A stretch of 64,000 bases of DNA, taken from DATFTE01 sp963802575 (lineage in GTDB: Bacteria; Acidobacteriota; Terriglobia; Terriglobales; Acidobacteriaceae). Each line of letters starts with the position of its first letter. The first letter of the stretch is position 1. Shown piece after piece: positions 35,677 through 45,107 of this stretch. Below the pieces are notes generated by a model, which made no database searches, was not told the origin of the DNA, and was given only the letters and a program-made list of their open reading frames with translations. The stretch is from contig CAWDJF010000004.1 of NCBI GenBank assembly GCA_963802575.1, positions 558,001-622,000 on the forward strand, written 5' to 3'. The position numbers were made by a program, and so were the translations under genes.

Positions 35677-36351
35677 TTAACGGACTTCGGCCAGCTGCGT
35701 GCGCAACTTGTGGGTTGCCCGGAATAGTGTGTTTTTGATGGTTCCTTCAGTCGTGTTCAAAATGCCCGCAACAGTGCGCAACTTCATTCCGTGGTAGTGC
35801 TTCAATTCGAACACCATACGCTCGCGAGGAGAAAGTCTTCCCAACGCCCGCACAATGCACACCCGCAATTCCCGTCCGGCGAAACTGCGTTCCGGACTGG
35901 CGCTCGGCCGTTGGTCTGGCATACGGTCCAACACCTGCTCTTCTTCTCCCTCGGGAGAAATGCTCGTGACCAGATCGCGTAAGCGCGACGATCTCTTGCG
36001 CAGATGATCGAGGCAGAGATTCGTGACAATTCGGTAGATCCAAGTGTAAAAGCTGCACTCGAAACGGAAGCGCTCCAGGTTGGTATACGCGCGCAAGAAG
36101 GCTTCCTGGTAGATGTCCTGGCCATCTTCTTGTGAGCCCGTGAGATGCACGGCAAGGCGTAGGACGGCGCGATCGTAACTTCGCACCAGTTCCTCGAAAG
36201 CAGCAACGCTACCTTGCTGTGCGGCCCGGATGAGTTGGGTATCGTCGACCCGAGCCGTGGTCCCGACCGTGCGCTTGACAGGAGAAGCAAACGATGCACG
36301 GTCTGCCAATCCAGCTGGTATGCGGATTTTGCCCGACTCCGACATGATCAT
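35677..36351 (-). CDS. ECF-type RNA polymerase sigma factor (RpoE-like)
   Basis: 224 residues from the ATG at 36351; a TTG at 36387 and an ATG at 36345 are alternatives. Region 2 includes GSVAAFEELVRSYDRAVLRLA, QDIYQEAFLRAYTNLERF and FYTWIYRIVTNLCLDHLRK. Region 4 includes LSPRERMVFELKHYHGMKL and NTTEGTIKNTLFRATHKLR. The first 40 residues are an extra basic leader. No anti-sigma factor is adjacent; the next gene downstream encodes an exported LolA-like protein. The HK-RR pair lies directly upstream on the same strand, so transcription is probably linked. Confidence 0.92.
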   Translation of the reverse strand: MIMSESGKIRIPAGLADRASFASPVKRTVGTTARVDDTQLIRAAQQGSVAAFEELVRSYDRAVLRLAVHLTGSQEDGQDIYQEAFLRAYTNLERFRFECSFYTWIYRIVTNLCLDHLRKRSSRLRDLVTSISPEGEEEQVLDRMPDQRPSASPERSFAGRELRVCIVRALGRLSPRERMVFELKHYHGMKLRTVAGILNTTEGTIKNTLFRATHKLRTQLAEVR

Positions 36352-36376
36352 TGTCCGCTCGTGCTCCGTGCTCGTA

Positions 36377-37057
36377 TCAACCAACAAATTTGTAGCCCGT
36401 GCCGTGAACCGTCAATATGAAGCGCGGCTCTTCGGGCTTGGGCTCTAGTTTCTGTCGCAGACGCACGATGTGTGCGTCGACCGTGCGGGTCGTGGGGAAT
36501 CGGTCATAGCCCCAGACGTGTTCCAGGAGATGATCGCGGCTCAAGGTCTCTCCCGGGTGGCAAAGGAAGTACTTCAGAAGTTCGAATTCCTTGCTCGAGA
36601 AATCCAGAGCCTGACCGGATCGCGAGACCTGGCAACTGCGCAAGTTCACTTCAACATCGCCGAAGGCCAGCCGCTCTTTTTCTTTCGGATCAGCTTTCGC
36701 CCTGCGCAGCACCGCCTTCACCCGCGCCAGCAGCTCGCGAATGGAAAAGGGCTTGGTGACGTAATCGTCGGCGCCGAGTTCGAGACCAACCACCTTGTCC
36801 ACTTCCTGACCGCGAGCAGTTAACATGATGATCGGCATCGAAGGCCGTTTGGCCTTGAGTTGCTTGCACACATCGAGACCGCTCATCCGGGGCATCATGA
36901 CGTCGAGGACAACGAGATCCGGCACTTCTTTCAAAGCCCGTTCCAGCCCGGCAACGCCGTCGGCCGCGGTGAGGACTTCGTATCCTTCGAATTCAAAGTT
37001 GTCGCGCAGCCCGGCTACCATGGCCGGCTCGTCTTCGACAATAAGGATTCTGGTCAT
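36377..37057 (-). CDS. OmpR/PhoB-family response regulator
   Basis: 226 residues. Receiver: ILIVEDEPAMVAGLRDNFE, Asp in LVVLDVMMPRMSG, Thr in IIMLTARGQE and Lys in YVTKPFSIRELL. The winged helix-turn-helix closes with LDFSSKEFELLKYFLCHPGE and TRTVDAHIVRLRQKLEPKPE, complete through the final TVHGTGYKFVG hairpin. It follows its kinase by 12 bp on the minus strand and is followed by the sigma-factor gene. Confidence 0.95.
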   Translation of the reverse strand: MTRILIVEDEPAMVAGLRDNFEFEGYEVLTAADGVAGLERALKEVPDLVVLDVMMPRMSGLDVCKQLKAKRPSMPIIMLTARGQEVDKVVGLELGADDYVTKPFSIRELLARVKAVLRRAKADPKEKERLAFGDVEVNLRSCQVSRSGQALDFSSKEFELLKYFLCHPGETLSRDHLLEHVWGYDRFPTTRTVDAHIVRLRQKLEPKPEEPRFILTVHGTGYKFVG

Positions 37058-37069
37058 GAATGCCGACTC

Positions 37070-38722
37070 CTAACCCGCAACCTTGCCGTTTGCCGCTACC
37101 ACGGGCAGGCTGATCGTGAACCTGCTGCCCTCTCCTGGAGCGCTGTCCACTAGAACCTGGCCACCATGGGCTTCCACAATGTGACGCACTAATGAGAGCC
37201 CTAACCCGCTACCCTTGGTGTTGTGCACCAGCGGGTCTCCGACGCGGTAGAACTTCTCGAAAATCTTCTGCTGCTCGGCGGTGGGAATTCCGATCCCGTG
37301 ATCCACCACTTCCAGCTTCACCGATCCGTTGGCGCGATAGAGGTTCACCCCAATGAACTTGCGGTCCTGCGAATACTTGAGCGCGTTGTTGACCAGGTTC
37401 AACAGAGAACGGGCCATCGCTTCGCGATCGATTCGCATCGGCGGAACGGGATCGATTTTTTCTTCAAAGCGGAAGCCGTTTTGCTCGATCTGGTAGCGGT
37501 ACGAATCCAAGGTGTTGTGCACCAACTCGCGCATGTCGGTCTCGCGGAAGTCGTACTCCTTGCGGCCTGCCTCGATGCGTGAAAAATCCAGAATGTTGTT
37601 GATCAGCCCGCTAAGGCGCTCGCTCTCTTTGCGAATGATCTGGAAATACTCATGGTGCTTCTCTGGCGTCACTCGCCCCATTTCGAGAGTCTCGGCATAA
37701 AGGCGAATGAGCGAAAGGGGCGTTCGCAACTCGTGAGATACGTTCGAGACGAAATCCGACTTCAGCCGCGCCAGCGCCATCTCTTTACTTACGTTGCGAT
37801 AGGTCCAAAAGATCCCTCCCCCGAGAAGCAGGGACAGTGCGCCCAGAATCAAGAAGCTGGTGTGGACAAAATGATCCCCTAATGCGGCCAGCGTGGTGCC
37901 GCGCAACTTGATCGCGAGATTCAGATTAGGGAATGCTCCCTCCATCGTGCGCTCAACTTCCGGTTCGCCTCCGTCCCAGCCGGTCGAGGCAGCCAGAGGA
38001 GTGTCGTCGCTCTTTGCATGCACCATCATGACCGCAGGGTTCTTCTCGCTCTGTGCCTCGGCCGGGTTGTGAGCAAGAATGACGTTCAAAGTCTCGGGGA
38101 AGAACTTGTTCGACAAGTAGTCGGCGTCAAAGGTAATACCACCTACGGCCTTTTCCCCAGTTTCCGGATCGGTGGTTACGAAGTAGGCGGTCGACTGATA
38201 GAGGTGCCGATCGCCGCGCATGGGCCAATTCGCTTCGAACCCATAAGGGACGGCCTTCTTCTTCTCCATTTTCTTGAGGAAGTCGTCGTACTCCATCTTC
38301 AACCATCCCTCGTTCATTTTGAGGTGATAGTCGGACTCGGCCTGGAATGCAGAGTCATGCATGCGCGAGGATTGCGAGCGGAACATCATCCCTATGCGCG
38401 GGTTGTATAGAAACACATTCGCAACGTAAGGATGCCCTGCCAATATCCGATCCAAAGTTTCGACGCAAGCGTCTTTAGGGGAAGGAAGCTCGGTGCGCAC
38501 ATCGTCGATCAGATCGTAAGCTTTCTGATTGATGTGCTTTTCGGAAATTCCAAGGAACTGGGTGAAGTCTCTCTGGATCGCGGCCTCAACCCCATGGTCA
38601 GTCTGGACGGTCTTGAGGTGCAGTGCGCTTAGGATCACCAGAGCCGCGGCCGGCAACACAACGGCGAGTTCCAGGATCAGGATCATCCGGGTTCGCTCGT
38701 TCCATCGCCGTTTCGGTTTCAT
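37070..38722 (-). CDS. Membrane sensor histidine kinase
   Basis: 550 residues. Transmembrane helix 1 (ILILELAVVLPAAALVILSA), a periplasmic sensor of about 250 residues (HPYVANVFLYNPRIGMMFRS, ATTDPETGEKAVGG-like Cache-style region), and transmembrane helix 2 (LILGALSLLLGGGIFWTY). There is no HAMP domain; the HisKA helix follows at once (DFVSNVSHELRTPLSLIRLY). HATPase_c has LLNLVNNALKYSQDRK, VVDHGIGIPTAEQ and GSGLGLSLVRHIVEAHGG. It is the partner of the OmpR-type regulator just downstream. The signal sensed is unknown, although the ECF and LolA-like neighbours suggest the envelope. Confidence 0.93.
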   Translation of the reverse strand: MKPKRRWNERTRMILILELAVVLPAAALVILSALHLKTVQTDHGVEAAIQRDFTQFLGISEKHINQKAYDLIDDVRTELPSPKDACVETLDRILAGHPYVANVFLYNPRIGMMFRSQSSRMHDSAFQAESDYHLKMNEGWLKMEYDDFLKKMEKKKAVPYGFEANWPMRGDRHLYQSTAYFVTTDPETGEKAVGGITFDADYLSNKFFPETLNVILAHNPAEAQSEKNPAVMMVHAKSDDTPLAASTGWDGGEPEVERTMEGAFPNLNLAIKLRGTTLAALGDHFVHTSFLILGALSLLLGGGIFWTYRNVSKEMALARLKSDFVSNVSHELRTPLSLIRLYAETLEMGRVTPEKHHEYFQIIRKESERLSGLINNILDFSRIEAGRKEYDFRETDMRELVHNTLDSYRYQIEQNGFRFEEKIDPVPPMRIDREAMARSLLNLVNNALKYSQDRKFIGVNLYRANGSVKLEVVDHGIGIPTAEQQKIFEKFYRVGDPLVHNTKGSGLGLSLVRHIVEAHGGQVLVDSAPGEGSRFTISLPVVAANGKVAG

Positions 38723-38855
38723 GAATCGCCTCTGACTTCGTCGAACTGCGCTTCAACATAGTTGAACGTCACAGGGCAGGTGTCAATTGCCCGTAAAACT
38801 ATGTAAAAAGTTGTGAACTCATTGATAGGAAAGGTTCCAGGCGGGATACAGCGAA

Positions 38856-40202
38856 CTAGGGAAGCTTGAAGTCGACTGTGACATATGTTTGTGCCTCAAC
38901 CGCCTGCCCGTTCAGGAGGTAAGGCTTGTATCGCCATTGCTTTACAGCTTGGTAGGCGGCTTGCCCTAACAGCAGGGAGCCGTGGATGAGCTTAAGGTCT
39001 TGAATTCGCCCGTCTTTGCCGATCCATGCTCGCAACACAACCGCCCCTTGAAGCCCCGCTTGCATAGCCTGCGATGGATAGTTGGGCTCGACTCGTTGCA
39101 AGAGGAGTTTGTTCGAGAAGTCCTCGGGCAGATCGACAGGCTGGAGAGCCGCGAGCAAAGAGGGACTGGTTTTGCCGGGCGCATCAATCGACGAAACTGG
39201 AGTCCTCAAACTCTGCGGGATGATCGGAATCGGCGTGACTCGCGCAATCTGCGCGGGCTCGTTCGCCGTGTCGACTGGTTGGGGTTGTGGCGCGGGAGCG
39301 TTCACGGTTCCTGCTTCGGATGGGTCGTGGATTTCGGTTACGCGAATGCGAGGCGTTTTCCGCGATCCCGAAGTCTCCGGTTCGTCGTTCTGCGCCCACT
39401 CCGAGTTTTTATCGTCGCCATCCTGCGGAGTGCGCAACCAGGATTCTGTTTTCGTGAGCACACGCTCGCACGCGATCGCAACGGAACCGACCACGGAGTG
39501 GCTGCGAGTCGGCTCGCTGAAGACATATCCCACGGAAAGAAAAACCATGGCCATCGCCGCCGTCAACACCAACGCGGCGGAGCGATGACGATGTTTGGCC
39601 TGAAAGCGAGAATCATACGGCCAGAGAGCAAGCGGCTCCGTCGATTTCCGTAAAGGGAGGGCGGGAGGGCGTCGAGTTAAATCGTTGGACAGACTGCGAA
39701 CCGCATTTGCCTGACGTGGTGGCACAGCGTTCGCAGCGGGGGGGATTTCCGGCCGCACAACCGGAAGAGGGCTCGGTTGAATTCGCGCCGCGGCCGGACC
39801 TCCGCCAATCTGCAGCTTCGGCAGCCAGTTCTTCATGCTCCGCAAGAATGCATCCGAGGTCAGCAGGCTGTACTTGGCAACCTCCGTGACAATCGGCTTG
39901 TTGAGAACCAGATCAGCTCCCACCTTGCGCGCCGCCGCATTCGCATCACGATCGCTGGTGATGGCCAGCGTAAAGGCTCCGCTATTGGCCTTCAATTCAC
40001 GCGAGGTTTTCAGCAAGAAATTCGCTTCCAGGCCATCGTCAAAATCGGTAACGATCACGTCAAAGCTGCGGCTGGTAAGCCTCTCGACTGCGGCGAAGAT
40101 TTCCGGACAGTGTTCTACTTCAAACTCCAGCTCGTAAAGAGCTTGCCGAAGTAAACGCGCCGTCTCCTGATCGGAGGAGAACAACAGAGACTGTGGCGAC
40201 AT
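38856..40202 (-). CDS. Receiver-like domain fused to a TonB C-terminal domain
   Basis: 448 residues. The first 120 are receiver-like (LLFSSDQETARLLRQALYE, Asp in DVIVTDFDDG, Lys in LVLNKPIVTEV). A Pro/Arg-rich linker leads to a single transmembrane helix (AALVLTAAMAMVFLSVGYVF). A second long Pro-rich stretch, presumably periplasmic, follows. The last 90 residues are a TonB C-terminal domain (VEPNYPSQAMQAGLQGAVVL, AAYQAVKQWRYKPYLLNGQ). The topology places the receiver in the cytosol and the TonB domain in the periplasm. It may link a cytosolic signal to outer-membrane transport. No ExbB/ExbD is nearby. Confidence 0.85.
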   Translation of the reverse strand: MSPQSLLFSSDQETARLLRQALYELEFEVEHCPEIFAAVERLTSRSFDVIVTDFDDGLEANFLLKTSRELKANSGAFTLAITSDRDANAAARKVGADLVLNKPIVTEVAKYSLLTSDAFLRSMKNWLPKLQIGGGPAAARIQPSPLPVVRPEIPPAANAVPPRQANAVRSLSNDLTRRPPALPLRKSTEPLALWPYDSRFQAKHRHRSAALVLTAAMAMVFLSVGYVFSEPTRSHSVVGSVAIACERVLTKTESWLRTPQDGDDKNSEWAQNDEPETSGSRKTPRIRVTEIHDPSEAGTVNAPAPQPQPVDTANEPAQIARVTPIPIIPQSLRTPVSSIDAPGKTSPSLLAALQPVDLPEDFSNKLLLQRVEPNYPSQAMQAGLQGAVVLRAWIGKDGRIQDLKLIHGSLLLGQAAYQAVKQWRYKPYLLNGQAVEAQTYVTVDFKLP

Positions 40203-40332
40203 GGCATCTTCAAGCCTAGTGGCGCATCGAAGCGCCTACAAGGTTACGGACTGCCGTCTGATTTGGGGAAAAGGACCACGTAACTTCGCGAGCGGGTTAC
40301 CTGTCCATTTGGACAGTGCTCCCCGCCAATTG

Positions 40333-40782
40333 CTAGTGGCTGAAGCGGTTGGCTAAATGCTCGACCAGCGCCGTCAGACGGGGAAGGGTGTCGGCGACCA
40401 CCGGAGAAAGCTTTTCTCCCAGCTCAAAACAACCCCCCGAAATCGAGACCAGGAATGCCCGAGGATAACGGCCGTAGAGGTGCTGAGACCAGCCAAGCAT
40501 GACCGCCGGAGAGAGCTGGTGAGTAAAACGGACGGCTCCCGTCTCAGGAACGATTGGCGAACATCGCAGCTCTCCCGGTTCGCCGTCCTGGGCCGCATCC
40601 ACAAAAAGGACTGTGTCTGTTTGACTGATGAGATCCACCATCTCAGGCAGCAGCTGATGACAGGTTCGGATTTCCACTTCGTCTGAAGAAAACTTCAAAG
40701 CCAGTTCTTCCGCCGCCCGCCATCCCAAGCCGTCGTCGGTGCGAAGAGGATTGCCGTAGCCGAGAATGAGGATTCGCGCCAT
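40333..40782 (-). CDS. hoxW: [NiFe]-hydrogenase maturation endopeptidase (HoxW-like)
   Basis: 149 residues. HycI/HyaD/HoxW family: ILGYGNPLRTDDGLGWRAAE carries the first nickel-sensing acidic residue, VLFVDAAQDGEPGE the second, and FTHQLSPAVMLGWSQHLYG the His. Such enzymes clip the C-terminal peptide from the large subunit once nickel is inserted. It begins 5 bp after hoxH ends, so it is almost certainly specific for that enzyme. Confidence 0.88.
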   Translation of the reverse strand: MARILILGYGNPLRTDDGLGWRAAEELALKFSSDEVEIRTCHQLLPEMVDLISQTDTVLFVDAAQDGEPGELRCSPIVPETGAVRFTHQLSPAVMLGWSQHLYGRYPRAFLVSISGGCFELGEKLSPVVADTLPRLTALVEHLANRFSH

Positions 40783-40787
40783 TTGTT

Positions 40788-42215
40788 TTAGGAGCTGATT
40801 TGGTCAACGACTTCGCCGCCGGAATTCAGCAGCTCGACTCGCAGCATCATCCGGCCGGAAGCGTGGGTAGAGCAGCTCAAACAGGGATCGTAGGTACGAA
40901 TCACCGCTTCGACGCGATTCAGCATCCCGGGTGACAGGCGGTCGCCGCGGACGAAATGCTTAGCCACCTGCAGAATACTGCGGTTCATGGCCACGCTATT
41001 GTGTCCAGTCGCGATCACCAGGTTGGCCCATCGAATCAAGCCCTGTTCGTCGATTTTGTAATGATGGAAAAGAGTGCCGCGCGGGGCTTCACAGGCGCCT
41101 ACTCCTTCAAGTTCATTGGGACGCGCGATCGCGCGCACGTGCTTCGAGAGAATCTCCTGATCGTTCAGCAATTGCTCCATGCGCTCGATGCAATACAGAA
41201 TCTCGATCAGTCGCGCCTGGTGATAGTGAAAGGAACTGAGAACCGCGGTCCGCTGCAACTCATGGAATTCGGCAAGTTCTTGATCGGCGCGTGGCGTCCC
41301 GCAACGGTCGGCCACGTTCATCCGCGCAAGCGGACCGACACGATAAATACCTTCAGGAAATCCTTTGGGCTTGTAATAGGTCGACTTCAGATAGCTCCAC
41401 GGCTCCACTTTCTCGCCAATGTATTCGGAGTACTTGGCCGGATCGAGGCCATCGGCCACAACTTTGCCGGACGCATCGCTAATTCGGATCTTCCCGTCGT
41501 AGAAGGTAAGACCGCCGCCATCTTTCACAATCCCCATGAATAGCGTGGGAAAGTTGCCGAAGGTCGCAATCTCTTCGCGGAATTTCTCGATGATGCTTTT
41601 GAACCACTCCAGCGTCCGTTCGGCAATCTGTAGAGCTTCCGGCAGAGCGCCCAGGATCGCGTCGCGATTCTGCAGGCTGAGAGGCTCACTCACGCCGCCC
41701 GGCACTACCCACGCCGGATGAATTCTTTTTCCGCCCAGCCGTTCGATAATCTGCTGACCAAACTGCCGGAGGCGTATCCCATCCAAAGCCAGCGCGGGAT
41801 TCTTCTGCACCACGCCAAATAAATTGGACGAGGCAGGATCGGCGTCCATCCCCAACAGCAGGTCGGGTGAGGAAAGATAGAACAGACTGAGAGCGTGGGA
41901 CTGCACCACCTGCGCGAGTCCGAAGATTCGTCGCAGCTTGTCTGCTGTGGGAGGAATGCGAACGGCGAGCAGCGCATCGCACGCCTTTGCCGACGCCATC
42001 AGATGGCTAACCGGACAAATCCCGCAGATCCTAGCCATCAATGCAGGCATCTCGGAAAATGGGCGGCCTTCACAAAACTTCTCAAAGCCGCGGAATTGGG
42101 TGACGTGAAAGTGCGCGTCTTCAACGTGTCCGTGCTCGTCAAGTTGCAACGTGATCTTGGCGTGCCCCTCGATACGGGTTACAGGATCGATGACGATGGT
42201 CTTGCGCGACTCCAC
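40788..42215 (-). CDS. hoxH: Group 3d [NiFe] hydrogenase large subunit
   Basis: 475 residues from a GTG at 42215, 5 bases after the hoxY stop and with GGAG upstream; this gives the expected start (VESRKTIVIDPVTRIEGHAK). The nickel-iron ligands are all present: RICGICPVSH near the N-terminus and DPCLSCSTHASGRM near the C-terminus. The residues after that motif (about 25) are the peptide removed during maturation. The enzyme exchanges H2 with NAD(P)H in the cytosol, together with HoxEFUY. The frame is open upstream to 42500, but that part overlaps hoxY. Confidence 0.93.
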   Translation of the reverse strand: MESRKTIVIDPVTRIEGHAKITLQLDEHGHVEDAHFHVTQFRGFEKFCEGRPFSEMPALMARICGICPVSHLMASAKACDALLAVRIPPTADKLRRIFGLAQVVQSHALSLFYLSSPDLLLGMDADPASSNLFGVVQKNPALALDGIRLRQFGQQIIERLGGKRIHPAWVVPGGVSEPLSLQNRDAILGALPEALQIAERTLEWFKSIIEKFREEIATFGNFPTLFMGIVKDGGGLTFYDGKIRISDASGKVVADGLDPAKYSEYIGEKVEPWSYLKSTYYKPKGFPEGIYRVGPLARMNVADRCGTPRADQELAEFHELQRTAVLSSFHYHQARLIEILYCIERMEQLLNDQEILSKHVRAIARPNELEGVGACEAPRGTLFHHYKIDEQGLIRWANLVIATGHNSVAMNRSILQVAKHFVRGDRLSPGMLNRVEAVIRTYDPCLSCSTHASGRMMLRVELLNSGGEVVDQISS

Positions 42216-42220
42216 GATGA

Positions 42221-42754
42221 CTACGCTCCAAAGCGCGTTTTGGCGCTTAATTCCGGCGTTCGGCCTTCCAGCAATTCCGTCAAGACATAGAAAATCACTT
42301 CGGCGGAAGGCGGACATCCGGGCACAAACACGTCCACCGGAACGATCTCGTGCACTGGACGCGCGAACGGAAGCAAACGCGGCACAACTTGATTTGGAGT
42401 GCCGGGATCGAAGGTTACGTTCTCGCGGTAGGCGCGATCGTAGACTTCCTTCGTGTGGAACGGATTGCGCATCGCGGGAACATTCGCCGTCACCGCGCAA
42501 TCTCCCAGCGAAACCAGCGTCTTTGTGTGCTGACGCACCAGCCGAATTTTGTGCAGGTCATCTTCGTTGCTGACGGCACCCTCCACAAGCGTAATGTCTA
42601 CTGATTCTGGAAAAACTTTCGCGTCCACCAGCGGGCTGTAGACCAGGTCAGCCCTTTCTGCGAGGGTCAGGATGCGCTCGTCAATGTCAAGAAAGGACAT
42701 GTGACAGCCGGAGCAACCGTCCAACCACACCGTTGCAAGGGTAGGTTTGCTCAT
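42221..42754 (-). CDS. hoxY: Group 3d [NiFe] hydrogenase small subunit
   Basis: 177 residues from the ATG at 42754, overlapping the hoxU stop by 4 bp (ATGA). Proximal 4Fe-4S cluster ligands are in WLDGCSGCHMSF, SLGDCAVTANVPA and DVFVPGCPPSAEV. It is short and has no Tat signal, as expected for cytosolic HoxY, and carries electrons from HoxH to the diaphorase. Confidence 0.93.
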   Translation of the reverse strand: MSKPTLATVWLDGCSGCHMSFLDIDERILTLAERADLVYSPLVDAKVFPESVDITLVEGAVSNEDDLHKIRLVRQHTKTLVSLGDCAVTANVPAMRNPFHTKEVYDRAYRENVTFDPGTPNQVVPRLLPFARPVHEIVPVDVFVPGCPPSAEVIFYVLTELLEGRTPELSAKTRFGA

Positions 42755-43470
42755 TCCCGATCCTCCCGCATGAGTGTGAGATAGGGCAGGAACTGGCGCC
42801 GTTTCAACATCTCGGCGACGGACCGGCCTTTTTCCGACAACGCACCGGTAGGACAGACGTGCACACACTTCCCGCAAGTCGTGCAGGTCTGCGAGGTGCC
42901 CCACGGTTGGTTCAGGTCAGTGATAACCAACGCGTTGATCCCGCGGCCCATCACATCCCAGGTATGCGCTCCCTCGATCTCATCGCAAACTCGAATGCAG
43001 CGGGTGCACAGAATGCAACGGTTGTGATCGACGACGAAACGCTCATGCGATGCATCCACCTGCATCACGGGATAGCGGTAGGGGAAGCGAACATGCGTGA
43101 TTTCCAGCTGTTGCGCCAGCGCCTGCAGTTCACAGTGTCCGTTGGAAACACAGACTGAGCAGATATGATTGCGCTCCGTGAATAACAACTCGAGGATCGC
43201 CTTGCGATATTTTCGTAGCCGCTCGGAATTGGTGGTGACTTCCATGCCCTCTTCTACGCGCGTCACGCACGCGGGCGCGAGCTTGTTCGAGCCTTTAATC
43301 TCCACCAGGCACATCCGGCACGCGCCCACGGTCGAGAGCCCCTTCAATTCGCACAACCGGGGAATGAAGATGTTGTTTTGCCGCGCGACCTCAAGGATGG
43401 TCTCATCCTGACGCGCAGTCACATCGCGTCCGTCGATTTGCAACGTTTTGATGTTTCCGGTGCGGTTCAT
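42751..43470 (-). CDS. hoxU: Bidirectional hydrogenase diaphorase subunit, Fe-S protein
   Basis: 239 residues, related to the N-terminal part of NuoG. An N-terminal 2Fe-2S ferredoxin fold (FIPRLCELKGLSTVGACRMC), an H-C3-type 4Fe-4S region (HICSVCVSNGHC), and two 4Fe-4S ferredoxin motifs (CILCTRCIRVC and CTTCGKCVHVC). It links HoxF to HoxY. Its start overlaps hoxF by 4 bp. Confidence 0.93.
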   Translation of the reverse strand: MNRTGNIKTLQIDGRDVTARQDETILEVARQNNIFIPRLCELKGLSTVGACRMCLVEIKGSNKLAPACVTRVEEGMEVTTNSERLRKYRKAILELLFTERNHICSVCVSNGHCELQALAQQLEITHVRFPYRYPVMQVDASHERFVVDHNRCILCTRCIRVCDEIEGAHTWDVMGRGINALVITDLNQPWGTSQTCTTCGKCVHVCPTGALSEKGRSVAEMLKRRQFLPYLTLMREDRE

Positions 43471-45107
43471 TGCGCGGCCTCATGGTGATTGCCGCATACT
43501 CCGGCGGGACACGTGTGTTCTTCGACATGAGCCTTGTACTCGTCGGCGAAGGAGCGCATGGTACTGACCACGGGATTTGGAGCTGATTGTCCAAGGCCGC
43601 ACAGGCTGGTATTCCGCAACAAATCACAAAGTTCGTTCAGCATCGCCAGGTCTGCGGCTGTCGCCCCGAATTGCGTAATGGTCTTGAGAATGCGATGCAT
43701 CTGGTAGGTGCCGACGCGGCACGGAACGCATTTCCCACAGGACTCGGTCATGCAGAAGTCCATGAAGTATCGCGCCACATCCACCATGCATGAGCTTTCG
43801 TCCATCACAATCATGCCGCCGGAGCCCATAATGGATCCGGCCTTCGCCAGCGACTCGTAGTCTACCGGCATGTCGAGAAGTTCCGCGGGCAAGCAGCCGC
43901 CGGAGGGCCCCCCAGTTTGTACAGCTTTGAACTTCTTGCCGTCGGGAATCCCGCCGCCAATCTCGAATACGATCTCTCGCAAGGTGAGGCCCATCGGCAC
44001 TTCCACCAGGCCCGTGTTCTGCACTCTTCCCGCGAGCGCGAAAACCTTGGTGCCTTTACTCTTCTCGGTCCCAATTTGTGCGTACCAGTCGCCGCCATTG
44101 CGAATGATCGGCGCTACATTGGCGTAGGTCTCGACGTTGTTGATCAGGGTGGGCTCTCCGAACAAACCCTCCTGTGCGGGATATGGAGGTCGAGGACGAG
44201 GCGTCCCCCGCTTGCCTTCCACCGAGGCGATCAACGCCGTTTCTTCTCCGCAGACAAACGCTCCCGCCCCCAGGCGCAGATCAATGTGGAAGTTGAAGCG
44301 CGTGCCGCAGATGCTCGCGCCCATCAGCCCCAAACGCTCAGCCTGACGGATGGCGGTGCGCAGACGCTTGATCGCCAGCGGATACTCCGCGCGTACGTAG
44401 ATAAACCCTTCCGATGCCCCCACCGCGTATGCAGCGATCAGCATTCCCTCGAGCACGCGATGAGGATCGCTCTCGAGCACGCTGCGATCCATGAATGCCC
44501 CGGGATCGCCTTCATCCGCATTGCAGATGATGTACTTGCGCAATCCCGAGGCTTTGGACACCGTGCTCCACTTCAGGCCGGTGGGGTATCCGGCTCCGCC
44601 GCGTCCGCGCAACCCGCTCTTCACAACTTCCTGGATGACTTCCGCCGGAGTCATTTCGGTGAGCACTTTGATGAGCGCTCCATATCCCGAGGAAGCGATG
44701 TAGTCTTCGACGCGTTCGGAATCGATGATTCCCGAGTTCTCGAGCACGATCTTCTTCTGGCGTTGAAAGAAGGGGATGTCCGTGCGGCAGACCAGGCGGC
44801 TGACCGGCGCCCCTTCAATGCTGTCGAGAATTTCCGGAGCATCCGCCGGCGTGACATGCTGGTACATGGTTCCGCGATCGGTCTGCACCAACGGCCCTTC
44901 CGCGCACAGTCCCATGCACCCGACGCCCTTAGTGCGGCATTGCTTCTCCCAACCGCGCTGCTTGATGTCGGCGTCGATCGCGTCTTTGACGGATTGACTC
45001 TGGCAGGAAAGGCAACCCGCGGCCACGCAGACGTTCACCTTATGCGCGATCTGCCCTTGCGCTTCATGCTCGGACTCTGCGATCTGCTCCAGTTCTTCAG
45101 GAGTCAT
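43467..45107 (-). CDS. hoxF: Bidirectional hydrogenase diaphorase subunit, NADH/FMN-binding
   Basis: 546 residues from the ATG at 45107, which overlaps the end of hoxE. The N-terminal thioredoxin-like 2Fe-2S domain has VCVAAGCLSC and KGVGCMGLCAEGPLV. The NuoF-like core follows, with GLRGRGGAGYPTGLKW (NADH), NADEGDPGAFMDR (FMN), and the 4Fe-4S site ESCGKCVPCRVGT near the C-terminus. It passes electrons between NAD and the HoxU clusters. Confidence 0.94.
   Translation of the reverse strand: MTPEELEQIAESEHEAQGQIAHKVNVCVAAGCLSCQSQSVKDAIDADIKQRGWEKQCRTKGVGCMGLCAEGPLVQTDRGTMYQHVTPADAPEILDSIEGAPVSRLVCRTDIPFFQRQKKIVLENSGIIDSERVEDYIASSGYGALIKVLTEMTPAEVIQEVVKSGLRGRGGAGYPTGLKWSTVSKASGLRKYIICNADEGDPGAFMDRSVLESDPHRVLEGMLIAAYAVGASEGFIYVRAEYPLAIKRLRTAIRQAERLGLMGASICGTRFNFHIDLRLGAGAFVCGEETALIASVEGKRGTPRPRPPYPAQEGLFGEPTLINNVETYANVAPIIRNGGDWYAQIGTEKSKGTKVFALAGRVQNTGLVEVPMGLTLREIVFEIGGGIPDGKKFKAVQTGGPSGGCLPAELLDMPVDYESLAKAGSIMGSGGMIVMDESSCMVDVARYFMDFCMTESCGKCVPCRVGTYQMHRILKTITQFGATAADLAMLNELCDLLRNTSLCGLGQSAPNPVVSTMRSFADEYKAHVEEHTCPAGVCGNHHEAAQ

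Noticed and set aside
36377..38722. Phosphate-type PhoR-PhoB for the kinase/regulator pair
   Set aside because: The sensor is a large periplasmic domain with no PAS, and no pst genes are near; the distant PhoU-like gene is not enough to assign it.
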